Translations under genes and position numbers: made by a program
The notes under the pieces: model-generated
What the model was told of the DNA's origin: nothing
Databases searched by the model: none
The model's input: the letters and a program-made list of their open reading frames with translations, nothing else
Part shown: positions 1 to 11,268 of the stretch, piece by piece
Position numbering within the stretch: the first letter of the stretch is position 1
Layout of the letters: every line of letters begins with the position of its first letter
Assembly: GCA_905221605.1 (NCBI GenBank)
Contig: CAJNDS010001657.1
Coordinates: 586,144-619,643, forward strand
Direction of reading: 5' to 3'
Source of the DNA: Symbiodinium natans
Lineage: Eukaryota > Sar > Dinophyceae > Suessiales > Symbiodiniaceae
DNA: 33,500 bases

Positions 1-498
1 CTTTCTCACAAAACACGCATCACTCTAGACACACAGAATGAGCGAAGCTAGATCAAAGGCCACACGGCCTTCGGTGTTCTAGGTTGTTTTTTTCGCCGTC
101 GGTGTTGCAAGACCCTCCGGACTCCTGACAGCCCAAGAGCCTGGTTTCAATTTTGCGCTTTTGACCTCGGCCATCTGGGCATCTGAAAGCCTCCCCTCAG
201 GAGCTGTTTTGCTCTGGCCATTCTTCTCTTGGCTGTCGCGTGGTTCTCGCCCGGCATCCTGCGTTTGTTGGAGGCTCCGCGCAGTAGGCTTCTGCCGCTC
301 TGCCGCCTGAGAAAAAAGCCTCAATTCCAATCAGCTCCAAGAAGCTGTGCATGTAAGGTATGGGGAACGGAGCATGTCAGTTTTTGGATCTCCCAAATGG
401 CTCCATGGACGTTGGAAGATCGTTGAGCCCAAGGCCCGAACAGCCACCATCATTCTTTGCCTGCAGAGACCTGAAGCTTCGATGGCCCCAAACCCAGA
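1..498. other. No gene recognised
   Basis: Mixed-composition sequence. Two overlapping open frames of 65-83 codons lie on opposite strands. I see no motif or repeat. Confidence 0.5.
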
Positions 499-617
499 AC
501 CCTAAACCCTAACCCTAAACCCTAAACCCTAAACCCTAAACCCTAAACCCTAAACCCTAAACCCTAAACCCTAAACCCTAAACCCTAAACCCTAAACCCT
601 AAACCCTAAACCCTAAA
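499..617 (-). repeat. Telomere-type CCCTAAA tract 1
   Basis: About 17 near-perfect CCCTAAA units read on the plus strand, so the G-rich TTTAGGG strand is minus. That orientation fits a chromosome end lying to the left, but unique sequence precedes it, so here it is interstitial. Confidence 0.98.
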
Positions 618-820
618 CTCAGGCGTGGCTGGTGGGGGAGCTTCGCTCCTTTCCCACCAGCCGAGCCGCCCAAAGCAAGTGGCTGCATGGGCATCGCACA
701 TACAATATGCCTATACAGCAGTTCAACTGTCTTACCAGAGAGCGTGCCGTGCCACCGCTAGGCAGTGGAGCGGTGTCAGTACTGACAATATATTATAAAT
801 ATACCCCAAAACCTGCCCGA
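618..820. other. Short unassigned stretch
   Basis: Unique-looking sequence between the telomere-type tract and the 50-bp satellite. No gene recognised. Confidence 0.5.
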
Positions 821-824
821 AATC

Positions 825-3790
825 ACGGTTAAACTATAAAGATTTCTATAGTTTTGCGTCTAAACTATAAACGTTTATAGTTTAGGCTCTATAGTTTTGG
901 CTCTAAACTATAGACGTTTATAGTTTAGCGTCTATAGTTTAGGGCTTTATAGTTTAGGCTTTATAGTTTAGCGGCTAAACTATAAACGTCTATAGTTTAG
1001 GAGTCAGGCTTTATAGTTTAGCGCCGAAACTATAGACGTTTATAGTTTAGGCTCTAGAGTTTGGGGCTCTATAGTTTAGGGCAAAATCCAGAAATTGGAG
1101 GCAGCATTTCCGGCATCGATTTCTGTACTAAAAAATCGCATTTTGAAGCTCGGTCCAGGCCAATCCTGGGGGACCCCCCACGGCTGGTTCTAAACTATAA
1201 ACGTTTCTATAGTTTGGGAGCCAACCTTTATAGTTTAGCGGCTAAACTATAAACGTTTATAGTTTAGGGGTCAGAGCTTTATAGTTTAGCGCCGAAACTA
1301 TAAACGTCTATAGTTTCGGAGCCATTCTTTATAGTTTAGCGCCTAAACTATAAACTTTTACAGTTTAGGAGCCCCTCTTTATAGTTTAGCGCCTAAACTA
1401 TAAACGTCTATAGTTTAGTAGCCACTCTTTATAGTTTAGCGCCTAAACTATAAACGTCTATAGTTTAGGAGCCCCTCTTTATAGTTTAGCGCCTAAACTA
1501 TAAACGTCTATAATTTAGGAGCAAACCTTTATAGTTTAGACTCTGTAGTTTGGGGCAAAAATCAGAAATTGGAGGCAGCATTTCCGGCATCGATTTCTGT
1601 ATTAAAAATCGCACTTTTAAGCTGGGTCCAGGCCAATCCTGGGGGACCCCCCACGGATGGTCCTAAACTATAAACGCTTCTATAGTTTAGGATCCAACCT
1701 TTATAGTTTAGCGGCTAAACTATAAACGTTTATAGTTTAGGGGTCAAGCTTTATAGTTTAGCGCCGAAACTATAAACGTTTATAGTTTAGGCTCTAGAGT
1801 TTGGGGCTCTATAGTTTAGGGCGAAATCCAGAAATTGGAGGCAGCATTTCCCGCATCGATTTCTGTACTAAAAAATCGCATTTTGAAGCTCGGTCCAGGC
1901 CAATCCTGGGGGACCCCCCACGGCTGGTTCTAAACTATAAACGTTTCTATAGTTTGGGAGCCAACCTTTATAGTTTAGCGGCTAACTATCAACGTTTATA
2001 GTTTAGGGGTCAGGCTTTATAGTTCAGCGCCGAAACTATAAACGTCTATAGTTTAAGAGCCCCTCTTTATAGTTTAGCGCCTAAACTATAAACGTCTATA
2101 GTTTCGGAGCCATTCTTTATAGTTTAGCGCCTAAACTATAAACGTTTACAGTTTAGGAGCCCCTCTTTATAGTTTAGCGCCTAAACTATAAAAGTTTACA
2201 GTTTAGGAGCCACTCTTTATAGTTTAGCGCCTAAACTATAAACGTCTATAGTTTCGGAGCCATTCTTTATAGTTTAGCGCCTAAACTATAAACGTCTATA
2301 GTTTCGGAGCCATTCTTTATAGTTTGGCGCCTAAACTATAAACGTTTACAGTTTAGGAGCCCCCCTTGATAGTTTAGCGCCTAAACAATAAACGTCTATA
2401 GTTTCGGAGCCATTCTTTATAGTTTAGCGCCTAAACTATAAACGTCTATAGTTTAGGAGCCCCTCTTTATAGTTTAGCGCCTAAACTATAAACGTCGATA
2501 ATTTAGGAGCCCCTCTTTATAGTTTAGCGCCTAAACTATAAACGTCTATAGTTTAGGAGCCACTCTTTATAGTTTAGCGCCTAAACTATAAACGTCTTTA
2601 ATTTAGGAGCCACTCTTTATAGTTTAGCGCCTAAACTATAAATGTTCACAGGTTAGGAGCCCCCCTTTATAGTTTAGCGCCTAAACTATAAACGTTTACA
2701 GTTTCGGAGCCCCTCTTTATAGTTTAGCGCCTAAACTATAAAAGTCTATAGTTTCGGAGCCACTCTTTATAGTTTAGCGCCTAGACTATAAGCGTTTACA
2801 GTTTAGGAGCCCCTCTTTATAGTTTAGCGCCTAAACTATAAACGTTTACAGTTTAGGAGCCCCCCTTTAGAGTTTAGCGCCTAAACTATAGACGTCTATA
2901 GTTTAAGAGCCCCTCTTTATAGTTTAGCGCCTAAACTATAAACGTCGATAATTTAGGAGCCCCTCTTTATAGTTTAGCGCCTAAACTATAAACATCTATA
3001 GTTTAGGAGCCATTCTTTATAGTTTAGCGCCTAAACTATAAACGTTTACAGTTTAGGAGCCCCTCTTTATAGTTTAGCGCCTAAACCATAAACGTCTATA
3101 GTTTCGGAGCCATTCTTTATAGTTTAGCGCCTAAACTATAAACGTCTAAAAGTGTCGGAGCCATCTTTGTAGTTTAGCGCCTACACTATAAACGTTTACA
3201 GTTTAGGAGCCCCTCTTTATAGTTTAGCGCCTAAACTATAAACATCTATAGTTTAGGAGCCACTCTTTATAGTTTAGCGCCTAAACTATAAACGTCTATA
3301 GTTTAGGAGCCACTCTTTATAGTTTAGCGCCTAAACTATAAACGTCTTTAATTTAGGAGCCCTTCTTTATAGTTTAGCGCCTAAACTATAAACGTTTACA
3401 GTTTCGGAGCCCCTCTTTATAGTTTAGCGCCTAAACTATAAACGTCTATAGTTTCGGAGCCACTCTTTATAGTTTAGCGCCTAGACTATAAGCGTTTACA
3501 GTTTAGGAGCCCCTCTTTATAGTTTAGCGCCTAAACTATAAACGTTTACAGTTTAGGAGCCCCCCTTTATAGTTTAGCGCCTAAACTATAGACGTCTATA
3601 GTTTAAGAGCCACTCTTTATAGTTTAGCGCCTAAACTAGTAAGGTCCATAGGTCAGGAGCCAACCTGTATAGTTCAGCGCCTCAACTATAAACGTCTATA
3701 GTTTAGGAGCCAAGCTTGATAGTTTAGCGCCTAAACTATAAACGTCTATAGTTTAGGAGCCGCTCTTATAGTTTAACGCCAACACTACAA
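825..3790. repeat. 50-bp palindromic satellite with embedded 740-bp higher-order units
   Basis: From about 2040 to 3760 the period is 50 bp. Each unit holds TATAGTTTAG, CGC, then CTAAACTATA (a 10-bp inverted repeat with a 3-nt spacer), followed by AAACTATA and TATAGTTT around a 6-nt AACGTC spacer, and a variable GAGCC(A/C)C(T)TC linker. Between 825 and 2040 the units are interrupted by a ~120-bp insert repeated at about 1080, 1555 and 1820. The first and third of these lie 740 bp apart. Units differ mainly by scattered substitutions (GTCTATAG, GTTTACAG, GTTTCGG). Small open frames such as those at 1061 and 1801 are repeat artefacts. Confidence 0.97.
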
Positions 3791-5130
3791 ACGTCTACAG
3801 TTTATAGGGGTCGCTTTCTATAGTTTGGCATAAACGGTACCCCCGCGGGCCTAAACTGTGCACGGTACCCCCACGCGGATTTTCGGACATTGGCTAAACT
3901 ATAAACGTCGAACATTTGGGGCCACTTTCTACAGTTTGGCACCTAAACTGTAAACGGTACCCCCCACGCGGATTTTCGGACTTTGGTTAAACTATAAGCG
4001 TCTATAGTTCAGGGGCCGCTTTCTTTAGTGTGTCACCTAAACCGTGAATGGTACCCCCACACGGATTCTCGGACTTTGGCTAAACTATAAACGTCTATTG
4101 CTTTAGGGGTCACTTTCTATAGCTTGACACCTGACTGTAAACGTGCAAAACGGTACCCCCTACGCGGATTTTCGGACTTTGGCTACACTGTAAGCGTCTA
4201 TAGTTTAGGGGCCACTGTCTATAGTTTGGCACCTGAACTGTAAACGGTACCCTCGCGCGGATTTTCGGATGTTGGCCTAGACTGTAAACGGTACCCCCAC
4301 GCGGATTTTCGGCCTTTGGCTGAACTATAAACGTCGACAGTTTTTGGGGCCACCTTCGACAGTTTGGCACCTAAACTGTAAACGGTACCCCCACGTGGAT
4401 TTTCGGACTTTGGCTAAACTATAAACGTCTTTAGTTTAGGGGCCACTTTCTATAGTTTGGCACCTAAACTGCAAGCGGTGCCCCCACGCGGATTTCGGAC
4501 TTTGGCTAAGCTATAAACACCTACAGTTTTAGGGGTCACTTTCTATAGTTTGGCGCCTGAACTGTAAATTGTAACCTCACGTGGATTTTCGGACTTTTGC
4601 GAACCTATAAACGTCTATAGTTTAGGGGCACTTTCAAACTGTAAGCGGTACCCCCGCGCGGATCTTCGGACTTTGGCTAAACTATAAACGTTTATAGCTT
4701 AGGGGCGACTTTCTATTGTTCGGCACTTACACTATAAATGGTACCCCTTTCGACTGTGGCTACACTATAAACGTTGAAAGTTTGGGGCCACTTTCTATAG
4801 TTTGGCACCTAAACTGTAAACGTTACCCCCACACGGGTTTTCGGACTTTGGCTAAACTATAAACGTCAAAAGTTCGGGGGCCACTTTCTATAGTTCGGCA
4901 CCTAAACTATATATGGTACCCCCACGCGGATTTTCGGACTTTGGCTAAACTATAAACGTTGAAAGTTTGGGGCCAATTTCTACAGTTTGGCGCCTAAACT
5001 GCAAACGCTACCTCCACGCGGATTTTCGGACTTTGTTTAAACTATAAGCGTCTATAATTTAGGGGCCACTTTCTATAGTTTGGCACTTGAACTGTAAACG
5101 GTACCCCACGCGGATTTTCGGACTTTGGCT
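3790..5130. repeat. Related ~100-bp satellite with GGTACC motifs
   Basis: Degenerate units of roughly 90-110 bp combine the CTAAACTATAAACGTC half of the 50-bp satellite with a new half reading AACGGTACCCCCACGCGG and then ATTTTCGGACTTTGG. At least ten copies are visible. The transition from the 50-bp array is gradual over about 3770-3850, which suggests that one family was derived from the other. Confidence 0.93.
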
Positions 5131-5154
5131 AAGCCATGCTAAGTCATAAACAAG

Positions 5155-5335
5155 GTGGAGGCAACGCGCAAGGAAGGTGGAAGCAAGCGGAAACAAGGTG
5201 GAAGCAAGGTGGAGGCAAGGTGGCAGCAAGATGGAAGCAAGGTTGAAGAACGGTAGAAGCAAGGTGGAAGCAAGGTGGAAGCAAAGTGCAAGCAACGTGG
5301 AAGCGAGCTGGAAGCAAGGTGGAAGCAGGGTGGAA
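5155..5335. repeat. 11-bp purine-rich minisatellite
   Basis: About 16 imperfect copies of GCAAGGTGGAA. All six frames stay largely open because of the repeat, giving leucine/proline-rich or lysine/glutamate-rich ORFs on both strands that should not be read as genes. Confidence 0.93.
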
Positions 5336-5344
5336 TCACTAGCT

Positions 5345-6240
5345 ACGGTCAGCCGCCGCCGATGTTTTTCCCCCCGGGCGCAAAACCTCCAATCAATGAA
5401 CGGTTTTCCCCCGGGACGCAAAACCTCCGGTCTTTCCATGCTCGCAAAACCTCCAATCGACACAGAAATGCTTCGCGGATCTACAGGAGGCGTAAAGCCT
5501 CCAATCAATTCAAAGATGGTTTTCCCTCGGGCGCAAAACCTCCAATCAATGCAACGGTCTTTCCCCCGGGCGCAAAACCTCCGGTGGGCCCAAATGGCTT
5601 CGCGATTCATATGTTGATAGAGCACGAGAACGGTGCTCAAAAGCTACATCCAACTAGTGATGTCTTTCCCCCGACAGCACCTCGGATCTGTATCCTGATG
5701 TAGCACAACTACCGGGCTTAATACCTGCCTTTGGTGTCGTGCCAGGACGGTGCTTAAACGCTGCCTTTCCCCCGCCGATGTTTTTCTCCCGGGCGCAAAA
5801 CCTCCAATCAACGCAACGGTCTTTCCCCCAGGCATGAAACCTCCCTGCTGGCACAATCAACGCAACGGTCTTTCTCCCGGGCATAAGACCTCCCTGCTGG
5901 CAAAACCTCCGGTCGACCCAAAAAAATGCTTCGCGGATGTACACGCTGATAGAGCACAAGCACGGTGCTCAAAAGCTACGTCTAACAAGCCACGTCCTCC
6001 TCCCGACAGCAGAACCTCCAATCAACTCGCGGTCGACCCACCTGTGGATTGACATAACACAAGTACCGGGTTCGAAAGCTACGGTCAACCACCGACGTCT
6101 TCCCCCGGGCAGAAACCTCCGTTCGACCCAAACATGCTCTTCGGTTTTCTTTGTGATCTGAGCACCAGTACGGTGCTTAACAGCTACGGTCAACCATCGG
6201 TCTCTTTCCCCCGGGTGCAAAACCTCCGGTTGACCCCCCC
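5345..6240. repeat. Imperfect 'GCAAAACCTCC' repeat region
   Basis: A unit of roughly 40-45 bp with CAACGGTCTTTCCCCCGGG and GCAAAACCTCC recurs many times. A larger block with GATAGAGCAC...CGGTGCTCAAAAGCTAC appears near 5613 and 5947 and, altered, near 6155. The block itself holds a small dyad (GAGCAC/GTGCTC). No gene is supported. Confidence 0.88.
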
Positions 6241-6578
6241 TGCAAGACTAGCAGGCTGCAAGAGGACTAAGATCGTGGTGGAACAAACAAGCAACTTTGA
6301 CTAGGGTGTAATACACCCCGACAAGAACGCATACAAGAAGGGCGGTGAGAAAAAAAACAAGAGAGTTTCCTAAACATGAGTTTAGGAAACTAAACCCTAA
6401 AAGGCGGAGCTGGCTAAGGGTGGGAGCCGCACTTGACGGCGCGGGAGGGAAACGCGTGAAATGATGTGGCCGAAGCAAGGCCCCATTCTCGGTGGCCTTG
6501 AGCGTGCTCCGGAACCGAAACAAATTTCAAGTTTGTTCGCCCGTCCGGCCATGTCATATCCTTCTCCAGCTTCGGCGC
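6241..6578. other. Unassigned stretch
   Basis: A 91-codon minus-strand open frame (6248-6523) has a hydrophobic run near its middle, but I recognise no family and would not call it a gene. A short CTAAACCCTAAA relic lies near 6390. Confidence 0.4.
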
Positions 6579-6730
6579 AAACCCTAAACCCTAAACCCTA
6601 AACCCTAAACCCTAAACCCTAAACCCTAAACCCTAAACCCTAAACCCTAAACCCTAAACCCTAAACCCTAAACCCTAAACCCTAAACCCTAAACCCTAAA
6701 CCCTAAACCCTAAACCCTAAACCCTAAACC
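6579..6730 (-). repeat. Telomere-type CCCTAAA tract 2
   Basis: About 21 perfect CCCTAAA units, same orientation as tract 1. Confidence 0.98.
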
Positions 6731-7415
6731 GAAAGAACCCGGTAGGTGCCCATCATCTTTGTCTGTGCGAGCCTCGCGGCTGCGCCACTGTCACCTGTGG
6801 GCAAGTCATTGGGTTGTGGATGGCCTCTCATCACCTCTAAGAATGCTGCATCTTGGGTTCCTGAAGCCTCCATGGTTTGCATCTCACGGGTGGCTTGTCT
6901 CCGGTTATTGAAGGGCTTGTCTCCTTCACCTTTAAAGCTGATGGGCTTCTGTCAAACCCTTAGTTGGCGATTGCTGGCTGCTGGTCTTGAGTCGTTCTGC
7001 CCCTTCAAGCCACTTGAATTATTCCGATAGATAGGATGATTTTCTCGAGAGGGGTTGGAGAGGATGCTGCAGGATGCTCTTCATTTCGCAGAATTTCATT
7101 TTCCTTCGAGTAAAGTGATCTTGGCCTGTCTGCATTCCTGAGACTGCGAGATTGCCCCAAGGCTCATACTTCCTCTGGCTGCTGGCTGCGAGCGTGCGTG
7201 CTACCAGATGGCAGACATTTTTGCAGCTTGGCGCAGCAGAGACCACATTCCAAGGATCTGATCGTCGGGTTACAGCAGAAAGTTGAAACTGCTTCCGGCC
7301 GCGACTACTCAACCAAGGCCCAAACAGTAAACGTGATCAAATTGTCGCAAAAGCCGGCGCTCCACAACCTGTGAGCAACTGTTCATGAATTCTGAAGCCT
7401 CAGTTCTTGCAAAGC
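6731..7415. other. Unassigned stretch between telomere-type tracts
   Basis: Open frames of about 95 codons lie on both strands (6746-7030 plus, 7019-7312 minus). Neither shows a recognisable motif. The position between two CCCTAAA tracts suggests subtelomeric filler. Confidence 0.45.
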
Positions 7416-7947
7416 CCCCTAAACCCTAAACCCTAAACCCTAAACCCTAAACCCTAAACCCTAAACCCTAAACCCTAAACCCTAAACCCTAAACCCTAAA
7501 CCCTAAACCCTAAACCCTAAACCCTAAACCCTAAACCCTAAACCCTAAAACCTAAAACTACAACCCTACCCTAAACCCCTAAACCCTAAACCCTAAACCC
7601 TAAACCCTAAACCCTAAACCCTAAAACCCTAAAACCCTAACCCCTAACACCCTAAACCTAAACCCTAAACCCTAAACCCTAACTACAACCCTAAACCCGA
7701 AACCCTAAACCTAACACCCTAACCCTAAAACCCCTAAAACCCTACAACCCTAAACCTAAACCCTTAACCCTAAACCTAACACTAAAACTAAACCCTAACC
7801 CTAAACCCTAAACCCTAAAACCCTAAACCCTAAACCCAACCTTAAACCCTAAACCCTAAACTAACCCCTAACCCTAAACCCTAAACCCTTAAACCCTAAA
7901 AACATAATACCTAACCTAAAACCTAAAACCCTAAAACCCTAAAAACT
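7416..7947 (-). repeat. Telomere-type tract 3, perfect then degenerate
   Basis: Perfect CCCTAAA to about 7545, then about 400 bp of drifted units (CCCTAAAA, CCTAAA, CCCTACAA, CCCTAAC). The decay runs left to right, towards the cassette that follows. Confidence 0.97.
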
Positions 7948-8174
7948 AAGTGAGGGGTCGCTTCCGTCGAGCGACAGACCCCGAACGCTCGGCCGAGGGC
8001 CTTACAGCCCGAGCGCCCAAGCGAAAAGAGAAACGGAAAGGTGAGGGTTAAGCCTCACCGTCTGTCCTGGACAGGCCAACGGACATCGGCCTTTTTTACG
8101 ACAACGTCAGTACTCGGCTAAGGGATGGCCGGCACCCAGACCACCTTTAGCGTAGCTAAGGAATAACCCCAAAT
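7948..8174. ncRNA. Hairpin-rich conserved block, copy 1 (possible structured RNA)
   Basis: Three perfect stems can be seen: GTCGCT 7957-7962 with AGCGAC 7970-7975; CGCTCGG 7986-7992 with CCGAGCG 8009-8015; GGTGAGG 8040-8046 with CCTCACC 8053-8059. A run of six T follows near 8092. It is almost identical to 9787-10016 while the flanking minisatellites differ. I do not recognise it as a known RNA. The RNA call and its strand are inference, and a structured DNA element is equally possible. Confidence 0.35.
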
Positions 8175-9679
8175 CGAAACCCTTTGCCTCTGGAGGTCGG
8201 TTCAGGGTTTTGGGTTCAGGGTTTGCCGGCACCCCCTGCCCCGGGCCCCCTGGCCCCTGGTGGCTGGATTCCTGGACCAGGAGGCTGGCGAGGGAGGCAG
8301 GCCCCGGGCCAAGGACCTCTGGGCCAAGGGCCCTTGGCCCGGGCCAAGGGCTCCCCGGGCGCCAAGGGCCTGCGGGGCCAAGGGCCCCCAGGCCAAGGGC
8401 CTATGGGCCAAGGGCCACCCCAATGCAAGGGCCCTTCAAGGGGCTTTTGTGGGCCAAGATTTTTCGGGCCAAAGGGCCCCGAGCCAAGGGCCTGGGCCAA
8501 GGACCCCCAAACTCAGGCCTATTGAGGCAGGGCCCTCGAAGGGCCCCCCAGAGGGCTTTTCGGGCCAGCCAAGGATTCCCTATTCCAACGACCCCCCACT
8601 TCCATAGCCAAGGGCCCCCCGAGCCAAGGGCCCGGGCCAAGGGTCTTCCGGGCCAAAGGCCCGGCCCAAGGGCCCCCCAACCAAGGGCCCCAGGCCAAGG
8701 GGTTTTTGGCCTCTGGGCCAAGAGCTTTCCGGCTTGCCCCGCGCCAGGAGGCGCCAAGAGCCCCCTAAAGGCTTCAAAAGCTTCAAAAGGCCCACTAAAG
8801 GAAGGGGGACCACAAGATTTGTCCGTGCCCACAATGAAAAATGCGATTTTTTAATATTGAAAACGATGGTTTTAGGCACCCCTGCCCGCAATGAAAAATG
8901 TTCTTTTTTAATACTGAAATCGATGGCTCCCCCCAAATCAGCAAGGACCTCTACGGGCCCCCAACCTAAACTCTGACACCGCAAAACCCTACGACAACCT
9001 TCAAGTAAATAAGGGCCTTTACGGGCCCTAACGTGCCGAAGGCCCGAAAAGGGCCGAGGCTACCCCGAACCCTAGCTTAAACCCTAATACCGCAAAACCC
9101 TGCGAAGGCCTTCAAGCAAATAAGGGCCTCTACGGGCCCTAACTTGCCGAAGGCCCGAAAAGGGCCGAGGCTACCCCGAACCCGAGCTTAAACCCTAGCG
9201 ATTGAAATACTCATTAGCGAAAAATTCATTAATAGGTTCCCTGACCTTTAAATGAATAAACCTCTGACACGCCGAAGGTCCGAACAAGGCCCCGAGAGAC
9301 CCCAAGAGCCACCAAAATGCTTCAAAAGGCTTCAAAAGGCCCCCTAAAAGAAGGGGGACCCCAGGATGCCCGTACCCGCAATGAAAAATGCGATTTTTTG
9401 GTAGTGAAATCGATGCTAAATTGAGGCCCTTAAAGAAGGGGAATCCAGGAGCAGACACAAAGGGTTTCCCTGACCTTCAAATAAATAAGGGCCTCTACGG
9501 GCCCTGACACGCCGAAGGCCCGAAAAGGGCCGAGGCTACCCCCAACCCTAGCTTAAACCCTAACAGCGCAACTTTAAAAACATCAAAGCAAGCATCAGAG
9601 CACAAGAAAGTAAATTCCATAAACCCTAAACCCTAATAGAGTATAGTTTGGGTGGCCGGGGTGGGTTGACGGGCAACGC

Positions 9680-9722
9680 GAGCGCGCGGCCCGGGGTGTT
9701 TCACACCCGAGCGCGCGCCCTC
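9680..9722. repeat. GC-rich hairpin, copy 1
   Basis: GAGCGCGCGG ... GGGTGT TTC ACACCC ... GAGCGCGCGCC. The inner arms GGGTGT and ACACCC are exact, and the outer CGCGCG arms can pair as well. It immediately precedes the telomere-type tract. Its twin is at 11269-11315. Confidence 0.8.
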
Positions 9723-9727
9723 CCCTG

Positions 9728-9786
9728 ACCCTAAACCCTAAACCCTAAACCCTAAACCCTAAACCCTAAACCCTAAACCCTAAACT
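9728..9786 (-). repeat. Telomere-type CCCTAAA tract 4
   Basis: About 8 CCCTAAA units joining cassette copy 1 to copy 2. Confidence 0.97.
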
Positions 9787-10016
9787 AAGTGAGGGGTCGC
9801 TTCCGTCGAGCGACAGACCCCGAACGCTCGGCCGAGGGCCTTACAGCCCGAGCGCCCAAGCGAAAAGAGAAACGGAAAGGTGAGGGTTAAGCCTCACCGT
9901 CTGTCCTGGACAGGCCAACGGACATCGGCCTTGTTTACGACAACGTCAGTACTCGGCCTAAGGGATGGCTGGCACCCAGACCACCTTTAGCGTCGCTAAA
10001 GTATAACCCCAAATTG
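9787..10016. ncRNA. Hairpin-rich conserved block, copy 2 (possible structured RNA)
   Basis: Same stems as copy 1. I count only a handful of differences, for example GTTTACG for TTTTACG (breaking the T run), GGCCTAAG for GGCTAAG and GTCGCTAAAG for GTAGCTAAGG. It also starts directly at the end of a CCCTAAA tract. Confidence 0.35.
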
Positions 10017-10899
10017 TAACCCTTCTAGGGTTTTGGGTTCAGGGTTTGCCGCCCCCCCCCCCCCCCCCCCGGGGCCCCCTGGCCCTGGTGGCTGGATTCC
10101 TGGACCAGCGAGGGGGTCTAGGCAGGCGGGTTGCTTCCCATCCAAGAGGCCCTCCCGGCGAACCAAGGCGGCCAAGAAACCCAAAACCCCGGGCAAGGCC
10201 AACCCCCCGAACCAAGGGCCCCAGGCTTGACTGACCCAAGCGGATGCCAGCAAGAGAATGGGAAGCTGCGGAGGCCGGAGGGGCCAATGCAATGAGATGG
10301 CTGTGCTGAGGTGCTGTGCGGCCAAGGGCGCCCCCGACCCCCCAGGCCAAGGGCCTGCCGGGCTAAGGGCCCCCCGGGCCAAGGGCCCCCGAACCAAGGG
10401 CAGAAGGCCTTTTTCAGGGCTAGATGCAGGAAAGCCCAAAAACCCCCCGAATCAGCAAAGGCCTCCACGGGCCCTGACGTGCCGAAGGCCCGACAAGGGC
10501 CGAGGCTACCCCGAACCCCAGCTTAAACCCTAACACCGCAAAAGCCTGCGAAGGCCTTCAAGCAAATAAGGGCCTTTACGAACCCTAACGTGCCGAAGGC
10601 CCGAAAAGGGCCGAGGCTACCCCGAGCCCCAGCACAAACCCTAGCGATTGAAACACTCATTGGCGAAAAAAAACTAATAGGTTCCCTGACCTTCAAATGA
10701 ATAAAGCCTCTACGGTCCCTGACACGCCGAAGGTCCGAACAGGGCCCCGAAAGACCCCAAAGAGCCACCAGAAGGCTTCAAAAGACTTCAAAAAGCCCCC
10801 TAAAAGAAGGGGGACCCCAGGATGCCCGTACCCGCAATGAAAAATGCGATATTTTTGTACTGAAATCGATGGTTTTGGGGGCCCCTGCTTCTGAAGAAG

Positions 10900-10958
10900 T
10901 AGGGTTTAGGGTTTAGGGTTTAGGTTTTAGGGTTTGGGGTTTAGGGTTTAGGGTTTGG
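10900..10958 (+). repeat. Short TTTAGGG tract in reverse orientation
   Basis: About eight imperfect AGGGTTT units on the plus strand, opposite to all the longer tracts. It is embedded in cassette copy 2 and has no counterpart at the same place in copy 1. Confidence 0.93.
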
Positions 10959-11268
10959 GCACCCCTTCATTTTACCCCGGACAGGAAGCCCCCAAAAGGC
11001 CCCAAGAGCCACCAAAAGGCTTCAGGCCCTTAAACGGGGAATCCAGGAGCAGGCACAAACGGTTTCCCTGACCTTCAAATAAATAAAGGCCTCTACGGGC
11101 CCTGACACGCCGAAGGCCCGAAAAGGGCCGAGGCTACCCCCAACCCCAGCTTAAACCCTAACAGCGCAACTTTAAAAACATCAAAGCAAGCGTCAGAGCA
11201 CAAGAAAATAAATTCCATAAACCCTAAACCCTAAAAGAGTATAGTTTGGGTGGCCGGGGTGGGTTGAC

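Larger units (their letters stand above)
7945..9786. repeat. Subtelomere-like cassette, copy 1
   Basis: Order: hairpin-rich block (7948-8174), GGGCCAAGGGCC-rich minisatellite (about 8220-8760), CCCGCAATGAAAAATG cores (about 8830-8930 and 9378-9416), ~112-bp repeats containing ACGGGCCCTAAC...GCCGAAGGCCCG (about 9005-9230 and 9480-9560), a GC hairpin (9680-9720) and CCCTAAA tract 4. The same order recurs in copy 2 about 1.84 kb downstream. The long Gly/Pro-rich open frames on both strands at 8184-8985 come from the minisatellite. Confidence 0.92.

Noticed and set aside
5059-5703. Open frames of 140-190 codons on both strands
   Set aside because: Derived from the 11-bp minisatellite and the AAAACCTCC repeats. 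Residue patterns simply follow the repeat period.
8184-8985. Long overlapping Gly/Pro-rich open frames on both strands
   Set aside because: They are produced by the GGGCCAAGGGCC minisatellite, which lacks stops in most frames. The cassette copy 2 equivalents are not conserved in frame or length.
10051-10070. Poly-C run at 10051 as a fourth member of the (TA)n-poly-C family
   Set aside because: It lacks the TA run and the GATCC segment and sits in the GC-rich part of cassette copy 2, replacing the CCGGCACCCCCTGCC of copy 1.
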